This document shows positions 8,965-16,732 of a DNA stretch of 46,855 nucleotides, piece by piece. The DNA lies in assembly GCA_964471235.1 (NCBI GenBank), contig CAYYGL010000008.1:1-46855 (forward strand). Direction: 5' to 3'. The notes under the pieces are model-generated. The model was not told where the DNA came from. It ran no database searches and saw nothing but the letters and a program-made list of their open reading frames with translations. Both the position numbers and the translations under genes were made by a program. Origin of the DNA: CAYYGL01 sp964471235. Its GTDB lineage: Bacteria > Calditrichota > Calditrichia > RBG-13-44-9 > J075. Positions within the stretch are counted from its first letter, which is position 1, and the number at the start of each line of letters is the position of its first letter.

Positions 8965-9214
8965 AAACAGTAGAAATCACCAAAGTTAAAAAGTCATTGT
9001 CCGGTTACTTAAAAGAACTTGGAGATGACGTAATCCTTTTGACAGAGAATCAGAAGCCGGTTGCAGTTTTGGTCTCATTAACCACATGAATCGAGAGTCA
9101 CTGCTATTGAGCATGAATCCTGATTTTCTGGAGATAATTGAAAAAGCGCGACAGGAGTTTGAAGAGGGTAAAAAGTTGTCATTAGATGAGATGAAAGAAG
9201 AAGTTTTGAAGTGA
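8961..9214 (+). pseudogene. Phd/YefM-like antitoxin split by a single-base frameshift
   Basis: Two short frames together make one antitoxin. The first (8961-9089, 42 residues) reads MKTVEITKVKKSLSGYLKEL and then VILLTENQKPVAVLVSL, the DNA-binding half of a Phd/YefM-type antitoxin. The second (9086-9214) continues NRESLLLSMNPDFLEIIEKA and then EFEEGKKLSLDEMKEE, the toxin-binding tail. Losing one base near 9080-9086 would produce exactly this split (the frames overlap as ATGA). Together with the broken toxin just upstream it forms a dead TA pair inserted between paaA and paaB. A split but functional pair of peptides cannot be ruled out. Confidence 0.72.
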
Positions 9215-9263
9215 TAATATAGATGAAGCTAACGAGCAATAGCGAAAACAGGAGCAAATTGGT

Positions 9264-9581
9264 ATGACCAGCAAAAGCAAAACGCAAACGGACTCAATCG
9301 ACACCCAATGGCCCCTTTGGGAGGTGTTTGTGCAGGAAAAGCAGGGCGCACCCCATGAACATGCCGGCAGTGTTCATGCGCCGGATGCGGAGATCGCTTT
9401 GCAAAACGCCCGGGATGTCTATGCTCGCCGGGGGCGCCTGTTGAGTCTATGGGTGGTGCCTTCCGCTGCCATCACCGCCACCACGCCCTCCGATGACGGT
9501 CCTTTCTTTGATCCCGGAAATGATAAAATTTATCGCCATCCCCAATTTTATAAAGTGCCGCGCGGTGTGAAGATATTTTAA
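9264..9581 (+). CDS. paaB: 1,2-phenylacetyl-CoA epoxidase subunit PaaB
   Basis: A 105-residue PaaB subunit, a small bridging component of the multicomponent epoxidase. The family signature is clear: 'WPLWEVFVQEKQG', then HEHAGSVHAPDAEIALQNAR, DVYARRG and LWVVPS. The start ATG at 9264 has a GGAG site nine bases upstream. It is separated from paaA by the degraded TA pair but keeps the canonical A-B-C-D order. High confidence. Confidence 0.95.
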   Translation: MTSKSKTQTDSIDTQWPLWEVFVQEKQGAPHEHAGSVHAPDAEIALQNARDVYARRGRLLSLWVVPSAAITATTPSDDGPFFDPGNDKIYRHPQFYKVPRGVKIF

Positions 9582-9674
9582 TTGTGAATGGGGATTGATG
9601 AATGGTTAATTGTGATTGGATAAAATAGATGCCGCTTCAGGTTGATCGGATAGAAATACAGGAAACTATTTATT

Positions 9675-10448
9675 ATGAAATTAGATGAACAAACCCGGAA
9701 CGATTTGTTTGACTACCTGCTGCGCCTGGGAGATGACCGGCTGATTCTGGGTCACCGGCTCTCCGAATGGTGCGGTCATGGGCCGATTTTGGAAGAAGAC
9801 ATCGCTATGACCAACATCGCCCTGGATTTAATCGGGCAATCGATTAACTTTCTTAAGTTAGCCGGGAAGGTGGAAGGCAACGGCCGCAGCGAAGATGATC
9901 TGGCTTACCATCGTGATGCCCTGGATTTTAAGAACTTGATGCTGGTGGAACAACCGAATGGCGATTTTGGCTACACCATGACGCGGCAGTTTGTATTTGA
10001 TGTGTACAGCCTGCATCTGCTGGAAAGATTGCAAAGCAGTCGGATGGAAGAGCTGGCTGCCATTGCTGCCAAATCGCTTAAAGAGGTTCGTTACCATCTC
10101 CGCCACAGCAGTCAGTGGATGCTCCGGCTGGGAGATGGCACCGAGGAAAGTCACCGTCGGGTGCAAACGGCTTTAAACGATTTATGGATGTATACCAACG
10201 AGATGTTTGAAACGGATGAAGTGGAACAGCGCCTTGCAAAAAAAGGGATTGCAATAGATAGCAGCACCCTGAAACCCGACTGGGAAAAAACGGTCTCCAA
10301 CCTGTTAAATCAGGCGACACTAAACGTTCCCGAAGAACAGGGGTATTGGAGCACCGGCAGCCGTCGGGGTATTCACACCGAGCATCTGGGCTACATCCTG
10401 GCGGACATGCAGTTCCTGCCCCGCGCTTATCCGGATGCAAAGTGGTAG
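9675..10448 (+). CDS. paaC: 1,2-phenylacetyl-CoA epoxidase structural subunit PaaC
   Basis: A 257-residue ferritin-like beta-type subunit that pairs with PaaA but carries no functional di-iron site in the family. Recognisable segments are LLRLGDDRLILGHRLSEWCG, GPILEEDIAMTNIALDLIGQ, EQPNGDFGYTMTRQF, KSLKEVRYHLRHSSQWMLRL, and the C-terminal 'RRGIHTEHLGYILADMQFL...RAYPDAKW'. Length matches E. coli PaaC (248). An AGGAAA site sits before the ATG. The 93 bases between paaB and paaC carry only AT-rich sequence. High confidence. Confidence 0.96.
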   Translation: MKLDEQTRNDLFDYLLRLGDDRLILGHRLSEWCGHGPILEEDIAMTNIALDLIGQSINFLKLAGKVEGNGRSEDDLAYHRDALDFKNLMLVEQPNGDFGYTMTRQFVFDVYSLHLLERLQSSRMEELAAIAAKSLKEVRYHLRHSSQWMLRLGDGTEESHRRVQTALNDLWMYTNEMFETDEVEQRLAKKGIAIDSSTLKPDWEKTVSNLLNQATLNVPEEQGYWSTGSRRGIHTEHLGYILADMQFLPRAYPDAKW

Positions 10449-10520
10449 GTAAAACGTGAAAAGGTGAAACGTGAAATTTATGATTACTCGTCACGTTTTA
10501 CGTTTCACACTTCACGGATC
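10449..10520. repeat. Nested inverted-repeat element between paaC and paaD
   Basis: Two inverted repeats share this 70-base gap: GTAAAACGTGA (10449-10459) pairs with TCACGTTTTAC (10491-10501), and GTGAAACG (10464-10471) pairs with CGTTTCAC (10501-10508). The sequence is a run of 'AAACGTGAAA'-type words in both orientations. It may fold as an RNA hairpin within the paa transcript, acting as a partial terminator or processing site, or be an inserted palindromic repeat. Confidence 0.7.
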
Positions 10521-10551
10521 ATCTGTCTCTTGAATCAACAGGTACAAATAA

Positions 10552-11040
10552 ATGATGACCTCAGATCAAATCTTTCAACTTTTGAAACAAGTGAAAGATC
10601 CGGAAGTGCCGGTGCTGGATGTGGTGGAGATGGGGGTAGTGCGGGAAGTGGAGGTGACAGACCGGAGGGTTACGGTAAAAATTACCCCAACTTACACCGG
10701 TTGTCCTGCCATGAAGATGTTGGAAGAGGGAATTGTTCGGGTGCTGCGGGAAAACGGATTTTCCGGGGTTTCAGTAGAGACGGTGCTTTCCCCGCCCTGG
10801 ACAACTGATTGGCTGAGCGATGAAACCAAACAAAAGCTTAAAGATTACGGCATCGCTCCACCGGGTAAGGTCGCCCCGGAAGATGTGAATCCCTTACAGT
10901 GGGATGAAAAAAAAGTGCCCTGCCCCTATTGTGATTCGGAAGATACCTCCCTGACCAGCCAATTCGGTTCCACTGCCTGTAAGGCACTTTATTATTGCAA
11001 CCATTGCCAACAACCCTTTGAGCATTTCAAATGCATTTAA
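10552..11040 (+). CDS. paaD: Phenylacetate catabolism Fe-S/maturation protein PaaD
   Basis: A 162-residue protein with an MIP18/DUF59 domain (about 1-85; DPEVPVLDVVEMGVVREV and TPTYTGCPAM with conserved Cys51) followed by a zinc-ribbon-like tail with Cys residues at 124, 127, 143, 149, 152 and 161 (PCPYC, STACKALYYCNHC, FEHFKCI). PaaD is needed for assembly of the epoxidase, probably maturing the Fe-S cluster of the reductase PaaE. PaaE itself is not encoded here. Tandem ATGs stand at 10552 and 10555; the first is kept. High confidence for family. Confidence 0.95.
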   Translation: MMTSDQIFQLLKQVKDPEVPVLDVVEMGVVREVEVTDRRVTVKITPTYTGCPAMKMLEEGIVRVLRENGFSGVSVETVLSPPWTTDWLSDETKQKLKDYGIAPPGKVAPEDVNPLQWDEKKVPCPYCDSEDTSLTSQFGSTACKALYYCNHCQQPFEHFKCI

Positions 11041-11696
11041 CCGATGCTTCGCGAAAAGGCGCAGCGAACGTAGCGGTTCCAGAAAAACAATATATTACCA
11101 ACCTCAGGTATGTTTGAGTGCCGGGGGAAAATAATTCTGTAAATTTAGTAATACGTGAGTTCGACGTCACTTGAAAGAGAACCCAGATGACACAAAGAAC
11201 GCTGATTGATACAGATGATGGGGCAACATATTAAAGAAATCTGCGCAAATCCGGGGCATCCGGATCCATCCGCGTTCTATTTTGCTGGTGTCGAACGGAC
11301 GTTCATCTTAACAACTCTGCGACCTCCCCGTCTCTTCGGTTTCTCCCGCCACTCCCAACGTGATGTTGCCACAACATGTCACAATGGGATCCCCTCGGGA
11401 ATGACGTTGTCATTGGCAAAGGTGGCTCCGTTGGAGACGGGAGCATGTTCGGATGACATCATCTGCTTAAAATTTGTTTTGCCCGTGGAGGGAGATGGTA
11501 AAGGGTGGATGCGTCGATGGGATAATGGGGAATTGGGTAAGTTGTAGTTGACACTGTAAAATTCACTATATGAAATTCGTATCCGAAGTTGATGATGCGT
11601 TCATCATCACTATTTACGTTCTACTATCCCTTCTCCACGAAGGGCAAAAGTCGAGATGGCGGAATCATAAAACCTTAATTTTACGAGGAATGGAAA
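11041..11696. other. 656-base spacer where paaE would be expected; repeat debris
   Basis: No supported gene. Around 11185-11290 the sequence has the wording 'AACGCTGATTGATACAGATGAT ... AATCTGCGCAAATCCGG ... ATCCGCGTTCTATTTTGCTG', an imperfect inverted arrangement of the CACGGAT/AATCTGCG type of dispersed intergenic repeat also seen near 23.5 and 27.8 kb. A 113-codon frame at 11206-11547 has no domain and no ribosome site. The paaG start has a GAGGAA site at about 11683. Confidence 0.6.
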
Positions 11697-12485
11697 ATGC
11701 CGTATCAATTCATCAAATTTGTTCAGGAAGGTGGTGTGGTTACCATTACCTTCAATCGTCCGGATGTGTTGAACAGCTTTAACATGGCGATGGCAAAGGA
11801 AGTGCAGGATGCCTTGAACCAATGTGCCAGCGATGATACTGTTCGGGCGGTGTTGATCACCGGAGAGGGTAGAGCTTTTTCTGCCGGTCAGGATTTATCT
11901 GAAGCAGCTCCAGCGGATGCCCCCTGGCCGGATATTTCCCGGATTGTTCGGGAAAGTTACAATCCGATTATCCGGGCGATTCGCAACATGGAAAAACCGG
12001 TGATTGGTGCGGTGAACGGTGTGGCAGCGGGCGCTGCGGCGAATCTTGCCCTGGCATGCGATATTGTGCTGGCGTCAGAGAAAGCATCTTTTCTCCAGGC
12101 CTTCTGCCATATCGGGTTAATACCGGATAGCGGCGGCACTTTTTTCCTGCCCCGGCTGGCAGGCTTTGCCCGTGCCACCGCCATGGCAATGTTAGGCGAA
12201 AAAATCCCCGCTCAACAAGCGTTGGAATGGGGAATGATTTACAAAGTCGTGCCTGCTGATTTACTCATACCGGAAGCCCGGAAAATGGCGCTACACCTGG
12301 CGAATCAGCCGACGAAAGGGTTGGGACTTATCAAACGGGCGCTGAATCAATCCCTGGGCAATGATTTAGAAGCGCAGTTAGAAGTGGAAGCCCAGTTGCA
12401 GGCACAGGCGGCTGCTACGGAAGATTGCAAAGAGGGCATCACTGCTTTTTTGGAGAAACGCAATCCGGTGTTTAAAGGGCGGTAA
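11697..12485 (+). CDS. paaG: 2-(1,2-epoxy-1,2-dihydrophenyl)acetyl-CoA isomerase PaaG
   Basis: A 262-residue crotonase-fold enzyme, the length of E. coli PaaG. It converts the ring epoxide of phenylacetyl-CoA to oxepin-CoA and also isomerises a later unsaturated intermediate. The oxyanion-hole loops are RAFSAGQDLSE and NGVAAGAAANLALACD. The decisive residue is D144 in 'IGLIPDSGGTFFLPRLAG', the single catalytic Asp position of PaaG (D136 in E. coli), with no Glu pair as in true hydratases. The tail (EGITAFLEKRNPVFKGR) is typical. It resumes the paa cluster after a long spacer. Confidence 0.94.
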   Translation: MPYQFIKFVQEGGVVTITFNRPDVLNSFNMAMAKEVQDALNQCASDDTVRAVLITGEGRAFSAGQDLSEAAPADAPWPDISRIVRESYNPIIRAIRNMEKPVIGAVNGVAAGAAANLALACDIVLASEKASFLQAFCHIGLIPDSGGTFFLPRLAGFARATAMAMLGEKIPAQQALEWGMIYKVVPADLLIPEARKMALHLANQPTKGLGLIKRALNQSLGNDLEAQLEVEAQLQAQAAATEDCKEGITAFLEKRNPVFKGR

Positions 12486-12692
12486 CGTCCCCCTCCGTCC
12501 GACCGGCAACCCTGTGGTAACGCCATCCCGTTGGGGCCGGCCGGCTGTGCACGGCGTAGGAATCTATGCACCGTGACGAACAATCGTCTCTCAGTGCACT
12601 ACCCTGGTACCTACACCCCGACAAGCAGGGATGCTTTTCGGACGCACGGTCGGGATACAAAAAATAAAAAACCAACTAAAACCGGAAGAAAA
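12486..12692. other. Structured GC-rich spacer between paaG and paaH
   Basis: About 200 bases with several short complementary pairs. 'CCGTCCGACCGG' near 12495 is mirrored by 'CGGACGCACGGTCGG' near 12638-12652, and CACGG / CCGTG flank GCGTAGGAATCTATGCA. No coding potential was recognised. It may be an inserted repeat or a structured leader; I cannot assign a family. Confidence 0.45.
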
Positions 12693-13827
12693 ATGAATAC
12701 CAATATTCTATCCTCGAACACGCCAGTTGGCGTCATCGGTGCCGGCACCATGGGGCACGGTATTGCCCAGGTAGCGGCAATCTGCACAGGAGAGTTTGCG
12801 GAAAATCCTTACCCGCCAGGTAGAAAAAAAACGCATGACCGGGGAGGATAAGGATGCCATCCTACAGCGGCTTCATTTTGACGATGATGTTACCCGCCTG
12901 GGTGATTGCGGAATGATCATCGAAGCGGTCATAGAGGACCTGGCAGTGAAACATCGCGTTTTCCGGCAGGTGGAAAAAGTGGTGTCAACGGATTGCCTGC
13001 TCGCGACCAACACATCATCCCTTTCGGTTACCTCGATTGCTGCTGCCTGCGAAAAGCCGGGGCGGGTAATCGGCACCCATTTCTTCAATCCCGCCCCGTT
13101 GATGCCACTGGTAGAGATTGTGCCCGCATTGCAAAGTTCCTCAGAAGTGGTTGCTGCCACCCGCCAGTTGATCGATAACTGGGGCAAAACCACCGTGCTG
13201 GCAAAAGATACGCCGGGATTTATCGTCAATCGTGTCGCACGTCCCTTTTACGGTGAAGCGCTGCGCATTCTGGAAGAAGGGATTGCCGATGCGGTTACCA
13301 TCGACTGGGCACTGAAAGAGATTGGCGGGTTTCGTATGGGTCCGTTCGAACTGATGGATTTAATTGGCAACGACATCAATTATGCGGTAACCGAAACCGT
13401 ATTTGCCGCCTTCTTCTATGATCCGCGATTTAAACCCTCCTTTACTCAAAAACGGATGGTGGAAGCAGGGCTGCTGGGGCGTAAAACCGGTCGCGGTTAT
13501 TACGACTACCGGGAAGGTTCCCAAAACCCGGAACCAACCCGAGAGCCTCAATCTGGCGAGGAAATTTTTTTCCGCATTCTGGTCATGTTAATCAACGAGG
13601 CGACAGATGCCGTGTTCATGAATATCGCCACCGTAGAGGATGTGGATTTAGCCATGACAAAGGGGGTGAACTATCCTAAGGGCTTGCTGCGCTGGGCGGA
13701 TGAAATCGGTTTAGAGAAGATACTTGCCAAATTGACACAATTACAGGAAGAATATGGGGAAGATCGCTATCGCCCCAATCCGCTGCTCAAACGCATGGTG
13801 CGGGAAGGGCGGCGATTTTATGGATAA
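12693..13827 (+). pseudogene. paaH: 3-hydroxyacyl-CoA dehydrogenase PaaH, interrupted by an internal deletion/frameshift
   Basis: The N-terminus (12693, after a GGAAG site) reads 'TPVGVIGAGTMGHGIAQVAAI', the dinucleotide loop of an NAD-dependent 3-hydroxyacyl-CoA dehydrogenase, then runs out of frame. From about 12787 the +1 frame continues QESLRKILTRQVEKKRMTGE, then IIEAVIEDLAVKHRVFRQ, LATNTSSLSVT, THFFNPAPLMPLVE and GFIVNRVARPFYGEALRI, with a second C-terminal 3HCDH domain ending at 13827. Compared with the family, roughly 20-25 residues covering the second strand and the ribose-binding acidic residue are missing, and the loss is not a multiple of three. The remaining 343-codon frame starting at 12796 (TTG) lacks the NAD-binding loop. 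The enzyme should oxidise 3-hydroxyadipyl-CoA; as read it is inactive unless the break is an assembly error. Confidence 0.85.
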
Positions 13828-13902
13828 CGGAGCCCATAAAATGCCTTCGCGTTTCCCGTGTTCCGTCTAAAAGTTAACAAAACTTAGCAAGGAAACACTA
13901 CC

Positions 13903-15120
13903 ATGAAAGATGCCTATATTATTGACGCCATCCGTACCCCCATCGGCAAATTTGGGGGAACGTTATCCGCCGTTCGCACGGATGATCTGGCAGCGATGAC
14001 CATTGCGGAAATTCTAAAACGCAATCCATCCGTGGATCCGGCAGCAGTGGAGGATGTGATCTTCGGCTGTGCCAATCAAGCCGGGGAGGATAACCGCAAT
14101 GTGGGCCGGATGGCCTTGCTGTTAGCTGGCCTGCCCCCTTCGGTTCCGGGGGAAACGGTGAACAGGCTCTGCGCTTCGGGGATGAGTGCGGTCGTTAATG
14201 CTGCCCGGGCTATCCGGCTGGGAGAGGGGGAGTTGTTTATCGCCGGTGGTGTGGAACACATGACCCGGGCGCCTTACGTGCTGTCCAAATCTGCCAAACC
14301 GTTTGGGAGAGATTCCCGGCTGTTTGATACCAGCATCGGTTGGCGGTTTGTTAATCCCAAAATGGAGGAGATGTACGGCACCGAAGGCATGGGCAATACC
14401 GCCGAGAATGTGGTAGAGATGTTCCGGATCAGTCGGGAGGATCAGGATAAATTTGCCCTGTGGTCACAGCAAAAAGCGGCAGCGGCGCGGGAACGAGGGC
14501 GGCTGGCAATGGAAATCATGCCGGTGACCATTCCCCGGCGCAAAGGGGAGCCCATCGTGTTTGAACATGATGAATTTATTCGCCCCGATACCACCCTGGA
14601 GAAGCTGGCAAAACTGAAGCCGGTTTTCCGCACCGATGGCAAGGGGAGCGTCACCGCCGGGAATTCTTCGGGAATTAACGATGGCGCCTGTGCCCTGCTC
14701 GTGGCTTCCGAAAAGGCGGTGAAACGGTTTGGCTTGGTTCCGAACGTTCGAATCGTAGCCTCCGCAGTAGTGGGAGTGGAACCCCGCATTATGGGAATGG
14801 GACCAGTGGGCGCCACCCGTAAGGTGCTTCAGCGATCCGGCCTGTCCCTGGATGACATGGATGTGATCGAATTAAACGAAGCCTTTGCCGGTCAGAGTCT
14901 TGCCTGCCTCCGGGAGCTGGGCATTGCCGATGATGACCCACGGGTCAATCCCAACGGCGGTGCCATTGCCCTGGGGCATCCCCTGGGCATGTCCGGTGCG
15001 AGGCTGCTGGCAACAGCGATGATTGAGTTGGAACAACAGCAGGCACGCTACGCCTTGTGCACCCTGTGCGTAGGCGTGGGGCAGGGGATGGCGGTGGTCC
15101 TAGAAAAGATTGCGGATTGA
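13903..15120 (+). CDS. paaJ: 3-oxoadipyl-CoA/3-oxo-5,6-dehydrosuberyl-CoA thiolase PaaJ
   Basis: A 405-residue thiolase. The nucleophile Cys90 (NRLCASGM), His359 (GGAIALGHPLGMSGAR) and Cys389 (TLCVGVGQGMA) complete the catalytic set. Length and the VNPNGGAIALGHP and GVEPRIMGMGP segments match the PaaJ/PcaF branch. It performs the two thiolytic cleavages of the pathway, giving acetyl-CoA and finally succinyl-CoA. An AAGGAAA site lies before the ATG. It follows paaH by 75 bases in the same orientation. A generic acetyl-CoA acetyltransferase is the alternative; context favours PaaJ. Confidence 0.94.
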   Translation: MKDAYIIDAIRTPIGKFGGTLSAVRTDDLAAMTIAEILKRNPSVDPAAVEDVIFGCANQAGEDNRNVGRMALLLAGLPPSVPGETVNRLCASGMSAVVNAARAIRLGEGELFIAGGVEHMTRAPYVLSKSAKPFGRDSRLFDTSIGWRFVNPKMEEMYGTEGMGNTAENVVEMFRISREDQDKFALWSQQKAAAARERGRLAMEIMPVTIPRRKGEPIVFEHDEFIRPDTTLEKLAKLKPVFRTDGKGSVTAGNSSGINDGACALLVASEKAVKRFGLVPNVRIVASAVVGVEPRIMGMGPVGATRKVLQRSGLSLDDMDVIELNEAFAGQSLACLRELGIADDDPRVNPNGGAIALGHPLGMSGARLLATAMIELEQQQARYALCTLCVGVGQGMAVVLEKIAD

Positions 15121-15187
15121 AGAATATGGAATCGTTGGAATTATAGATTTTAGATTTACGAAGTGGAAATGGGGAATTCGGAAAGAT

Positions 15188-15634
15188 GAATGCGGAATTG
15201 GGATTTGTTAAATTACAACAAAATAGTAGATGTATTTTTATGAGGATCGACAATGAAAATACAAGATTTGAGAGACCGAACGAAGGAATTTTCCAAACGA
15301 GTTGCCAAAGTCTGCAAAACTTTGACCGGAAACAAAGAAGAGCGTTTGATCTCAACTCAACTGTTTCGGGCTGGTACATCCGTCGCGGCGAATTATCGAG
15401 AAGCCTGTCGGGCTCGATCTACTGCTGAGTTCGTTGCGAAACTTGGTCTCGTTGAAAGTGAATGCGATGAAACTCTTTACTGGCTCGAGATGATCAGTGA
15501 ACTAAAATTAATCAAACCGGAGCTACTGCAACCATTGATTACTGAGGCAAATGAATTAATCTCTATAATAGTCGCTTCTATTAAAACAGCTCGACGAAAT
15601 AAAAATTCCCCAATCCGCATTCCCCAATCCGCAT
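15188..15634. mobile_element. bS23/IVP four-helix-bundle gene flanked by inverted repeats (candidate mobile unit)
   Basis: The four-helix-bundle coding region is bracketed by complementary ends. GAATGCGGAATTGGGA is on the left (15188-15203). On the right are two tandem copies of the 14-mer TCCCCAATCCGCAT (15607-15620, 15621-15634), whose reverse complement matches the left arm except for one base. The unit sits between paaJ and paaY and shows no other gene. The arrangement suggests a small transposable or retro-mobilised cassette that inserted at the 5' end of paaY. Confidence 0.6.
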
Positions 15635-16260
15635 TCCTTCAACACAACATCTTTGAATTCAACGGCTTTCGCCCGATCATCCACGAAAGCGCCTTCATCC
15701 ATCCCAATGCCACGGTGACCGGCAATGTGATTATCGGGAAGGATGTTTATATTGGTCCCGGAGCAGCCATACGGGGCGACTGGGGAGAAATTATCATCAA
15801 AGATGGTGCCAATGTTCAGGAGAATTGTGTCATTCACCAGTTCCCCGGGATAACGGTAGTGCTGGAAGAAATGGCGCACATTGGTCACGGGGCGATCATT
15901 CATGGCGCCCGAATTTGCCGTAATGCATTGGTGGGAATGAACGCTGTGGTGATGGATAACGCCGTGGTGGGAGAGGAGAGCATCGTGGGTGCGTTGTGTT
16001 TTGTACCGGAAGGGATGGAAATTCCCCGGCGCAAAATTGCCGTTGGTAATCCGGCAAAAATTATCAAAGACGTCAGCGATGAGATGGCTGCCTGGAAAAC
16101 CAAGGGCACGGAGTTGTATATGTCCCTGCCCCAACAATTACACGAATCGTTAACGCCCTGCGAACCGTTGCGGGAAGTGCCCCAAAACCGCCCGAAGATG
16201 GAGACGCTTTTTGAGACCTGGAAAAAGGTGAAGAAGGGGGGAAAGGTGAGTGGTGAGTGA
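15253..16260 (+). CDS. paaY: In-frame fusion: four-helix-bundle (23S-IVP/bS23-like) protein + PaaY hexapeptide hydrolase
   Basis: A single 335-residue frame joins two unrelated proteins. Residues 1-115 are a four-helix bundle protein of the 23S-rRNA intervening-sequence family (EFSKRVAKVCKTL, STQLFRAGTSVAANYREA, GLVESECDETLYWLEM). Residues 116-132 are a linker encoded by the tandem 14-mers (SPIRIPQSAF). From about 133 (base 15649) PaaY begins: left-handed beta-helix repeats, with gamma-carbonic-anhydrase-type metal ligands H195 (NCVIHQ), H212 and H217 (HIGHGAIIHGA), and the C-terminal helix. PaaY is a thioesterase that recycles CoA from dead-end pathway products. The upstream start (15253, GAGGATC site) belongs to the bundle protein; paaY has no ATG of its own near 15649 (the codon there is ATC). 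Either paaY is now expressed as a fusion, or it starts internally at a poor codon. Confidence 0.88.
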   Translation: MKIQDLRDRTKEFSKRVAKVCKTLTGNKEERLISTQLFRAGTSVAANYREACRARSTAEFVAKLGLVESECDETLYWLEMISELKLIKPELLQPLITEANELISIIVASIKTARRNKNSPIRIPQSAFLQHNIFEFNGFRPIIHESAFIHPNATVTGNVIIGKDVYIGPGAAIRGDWGEIIIKDGANVQENCVIHQFPGITVVLEEMAHIGHGAIIHGARICRNALVGMNAVVMDNAVVGEESIVGALCFVPEGMEIPRRKIAVGNPAKIIKDVSDEMAAWKTKGTELYMSLPQQLHESLTPCEPLREVPQNRPKMETLFETWKKVKKGGKVSGE

Positions 16261-16426
16261 TGAGTTGTATGAGCAGGAAGAAAACAATGCGTTTTTAATT
16301 TGTATTGCTCATCAGCTATGTGTATAATTTTTGGAAAAAGGAGTAGCAAATGCTGTCATCATGTTAAGCTAAATTCAGCACTTTAGAAAACAGTAGAATG
16401 TAGATCTCAACAAGTTGGAGCATAAA

Positions 16427-16717
16427 ATGACTACAAAAACACAACATCGCTACATCCGGAAAGACACTCGTATTTTGAGTGGTGAACCGGTCATTAAAAA
16501 TACCCGTACCCCTGTTCGTGCTATAGTCGAATTATGGCGCATGGGAATTGCCCCGGAAGACATCCCGAATCGATTGCCCCACTTAACTTTGGCTCAGGTA
16601 TTTGATGCCTTGAGTTATTACTGTGAAAATCAAGATGAAATCAATGAATATATTAAATGTAATCAAATTCCGGGTGTGGCGGCAGATGAGATGGCAAATC
16701 AAGTACGTTACATTTAA
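16427..16717 (+). CDS. DUF433-family antitoxin-like protein (orphan)
   Basis: A 96-residue DUF433 protein, a short winged-helix-type domain found in VapB-like antitoxins: 'RYIRKDTRILSGEPVIKNTR', then TPVRAIVELWRMGIAPEDIPNRLPHLTLAQVFDALSYY given here in parts. The ATG at 16427 is chosen over an in-frame TTG at 16415, because the GGAG ribosome site (16417-16420) overlaps that TTG and is spaced correctly for 16427. The usual downstream DUF5615 PIN-like toxin is absent: paaZ starts immediately. It is therefore an orphan, either a remnant of a TA pair or a stand-alone regulator inserted in the paa operon. Confidence 0.82.
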   Translation: MTTKTQHRYIRKDTRILSGEPVIKNTRTPVRAIVELWRMGIAPEDIPNRLPHLTLAQVFDALSYYCENQDEINEYIKCNQIPGVAADEMANQVRYI

Positions 16718-16723
16718 ATGAAT

Positions 16724-16728
16724 GAGGG
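16724..16728 (+). promoter_or_regulatory. Ribosome binding site that decides the paaZ start
   Basis: GAGGG at 16724-16728 is placed four bases before the ATG at 16733. It lies inside the frame that would begin with the earlier ATG at 16718, so 16733 is the more likely start. Confidence 0.55.
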
Positions 16729-16732
16729 TTCC

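Noticed and set aside
11206..11547. A 113-codon ORF between paaD and paaG as a possible paaE remnant
   Set aside because: The translation shows no ferredoxin or FAD motifs; it runs across repeat-like sequence.
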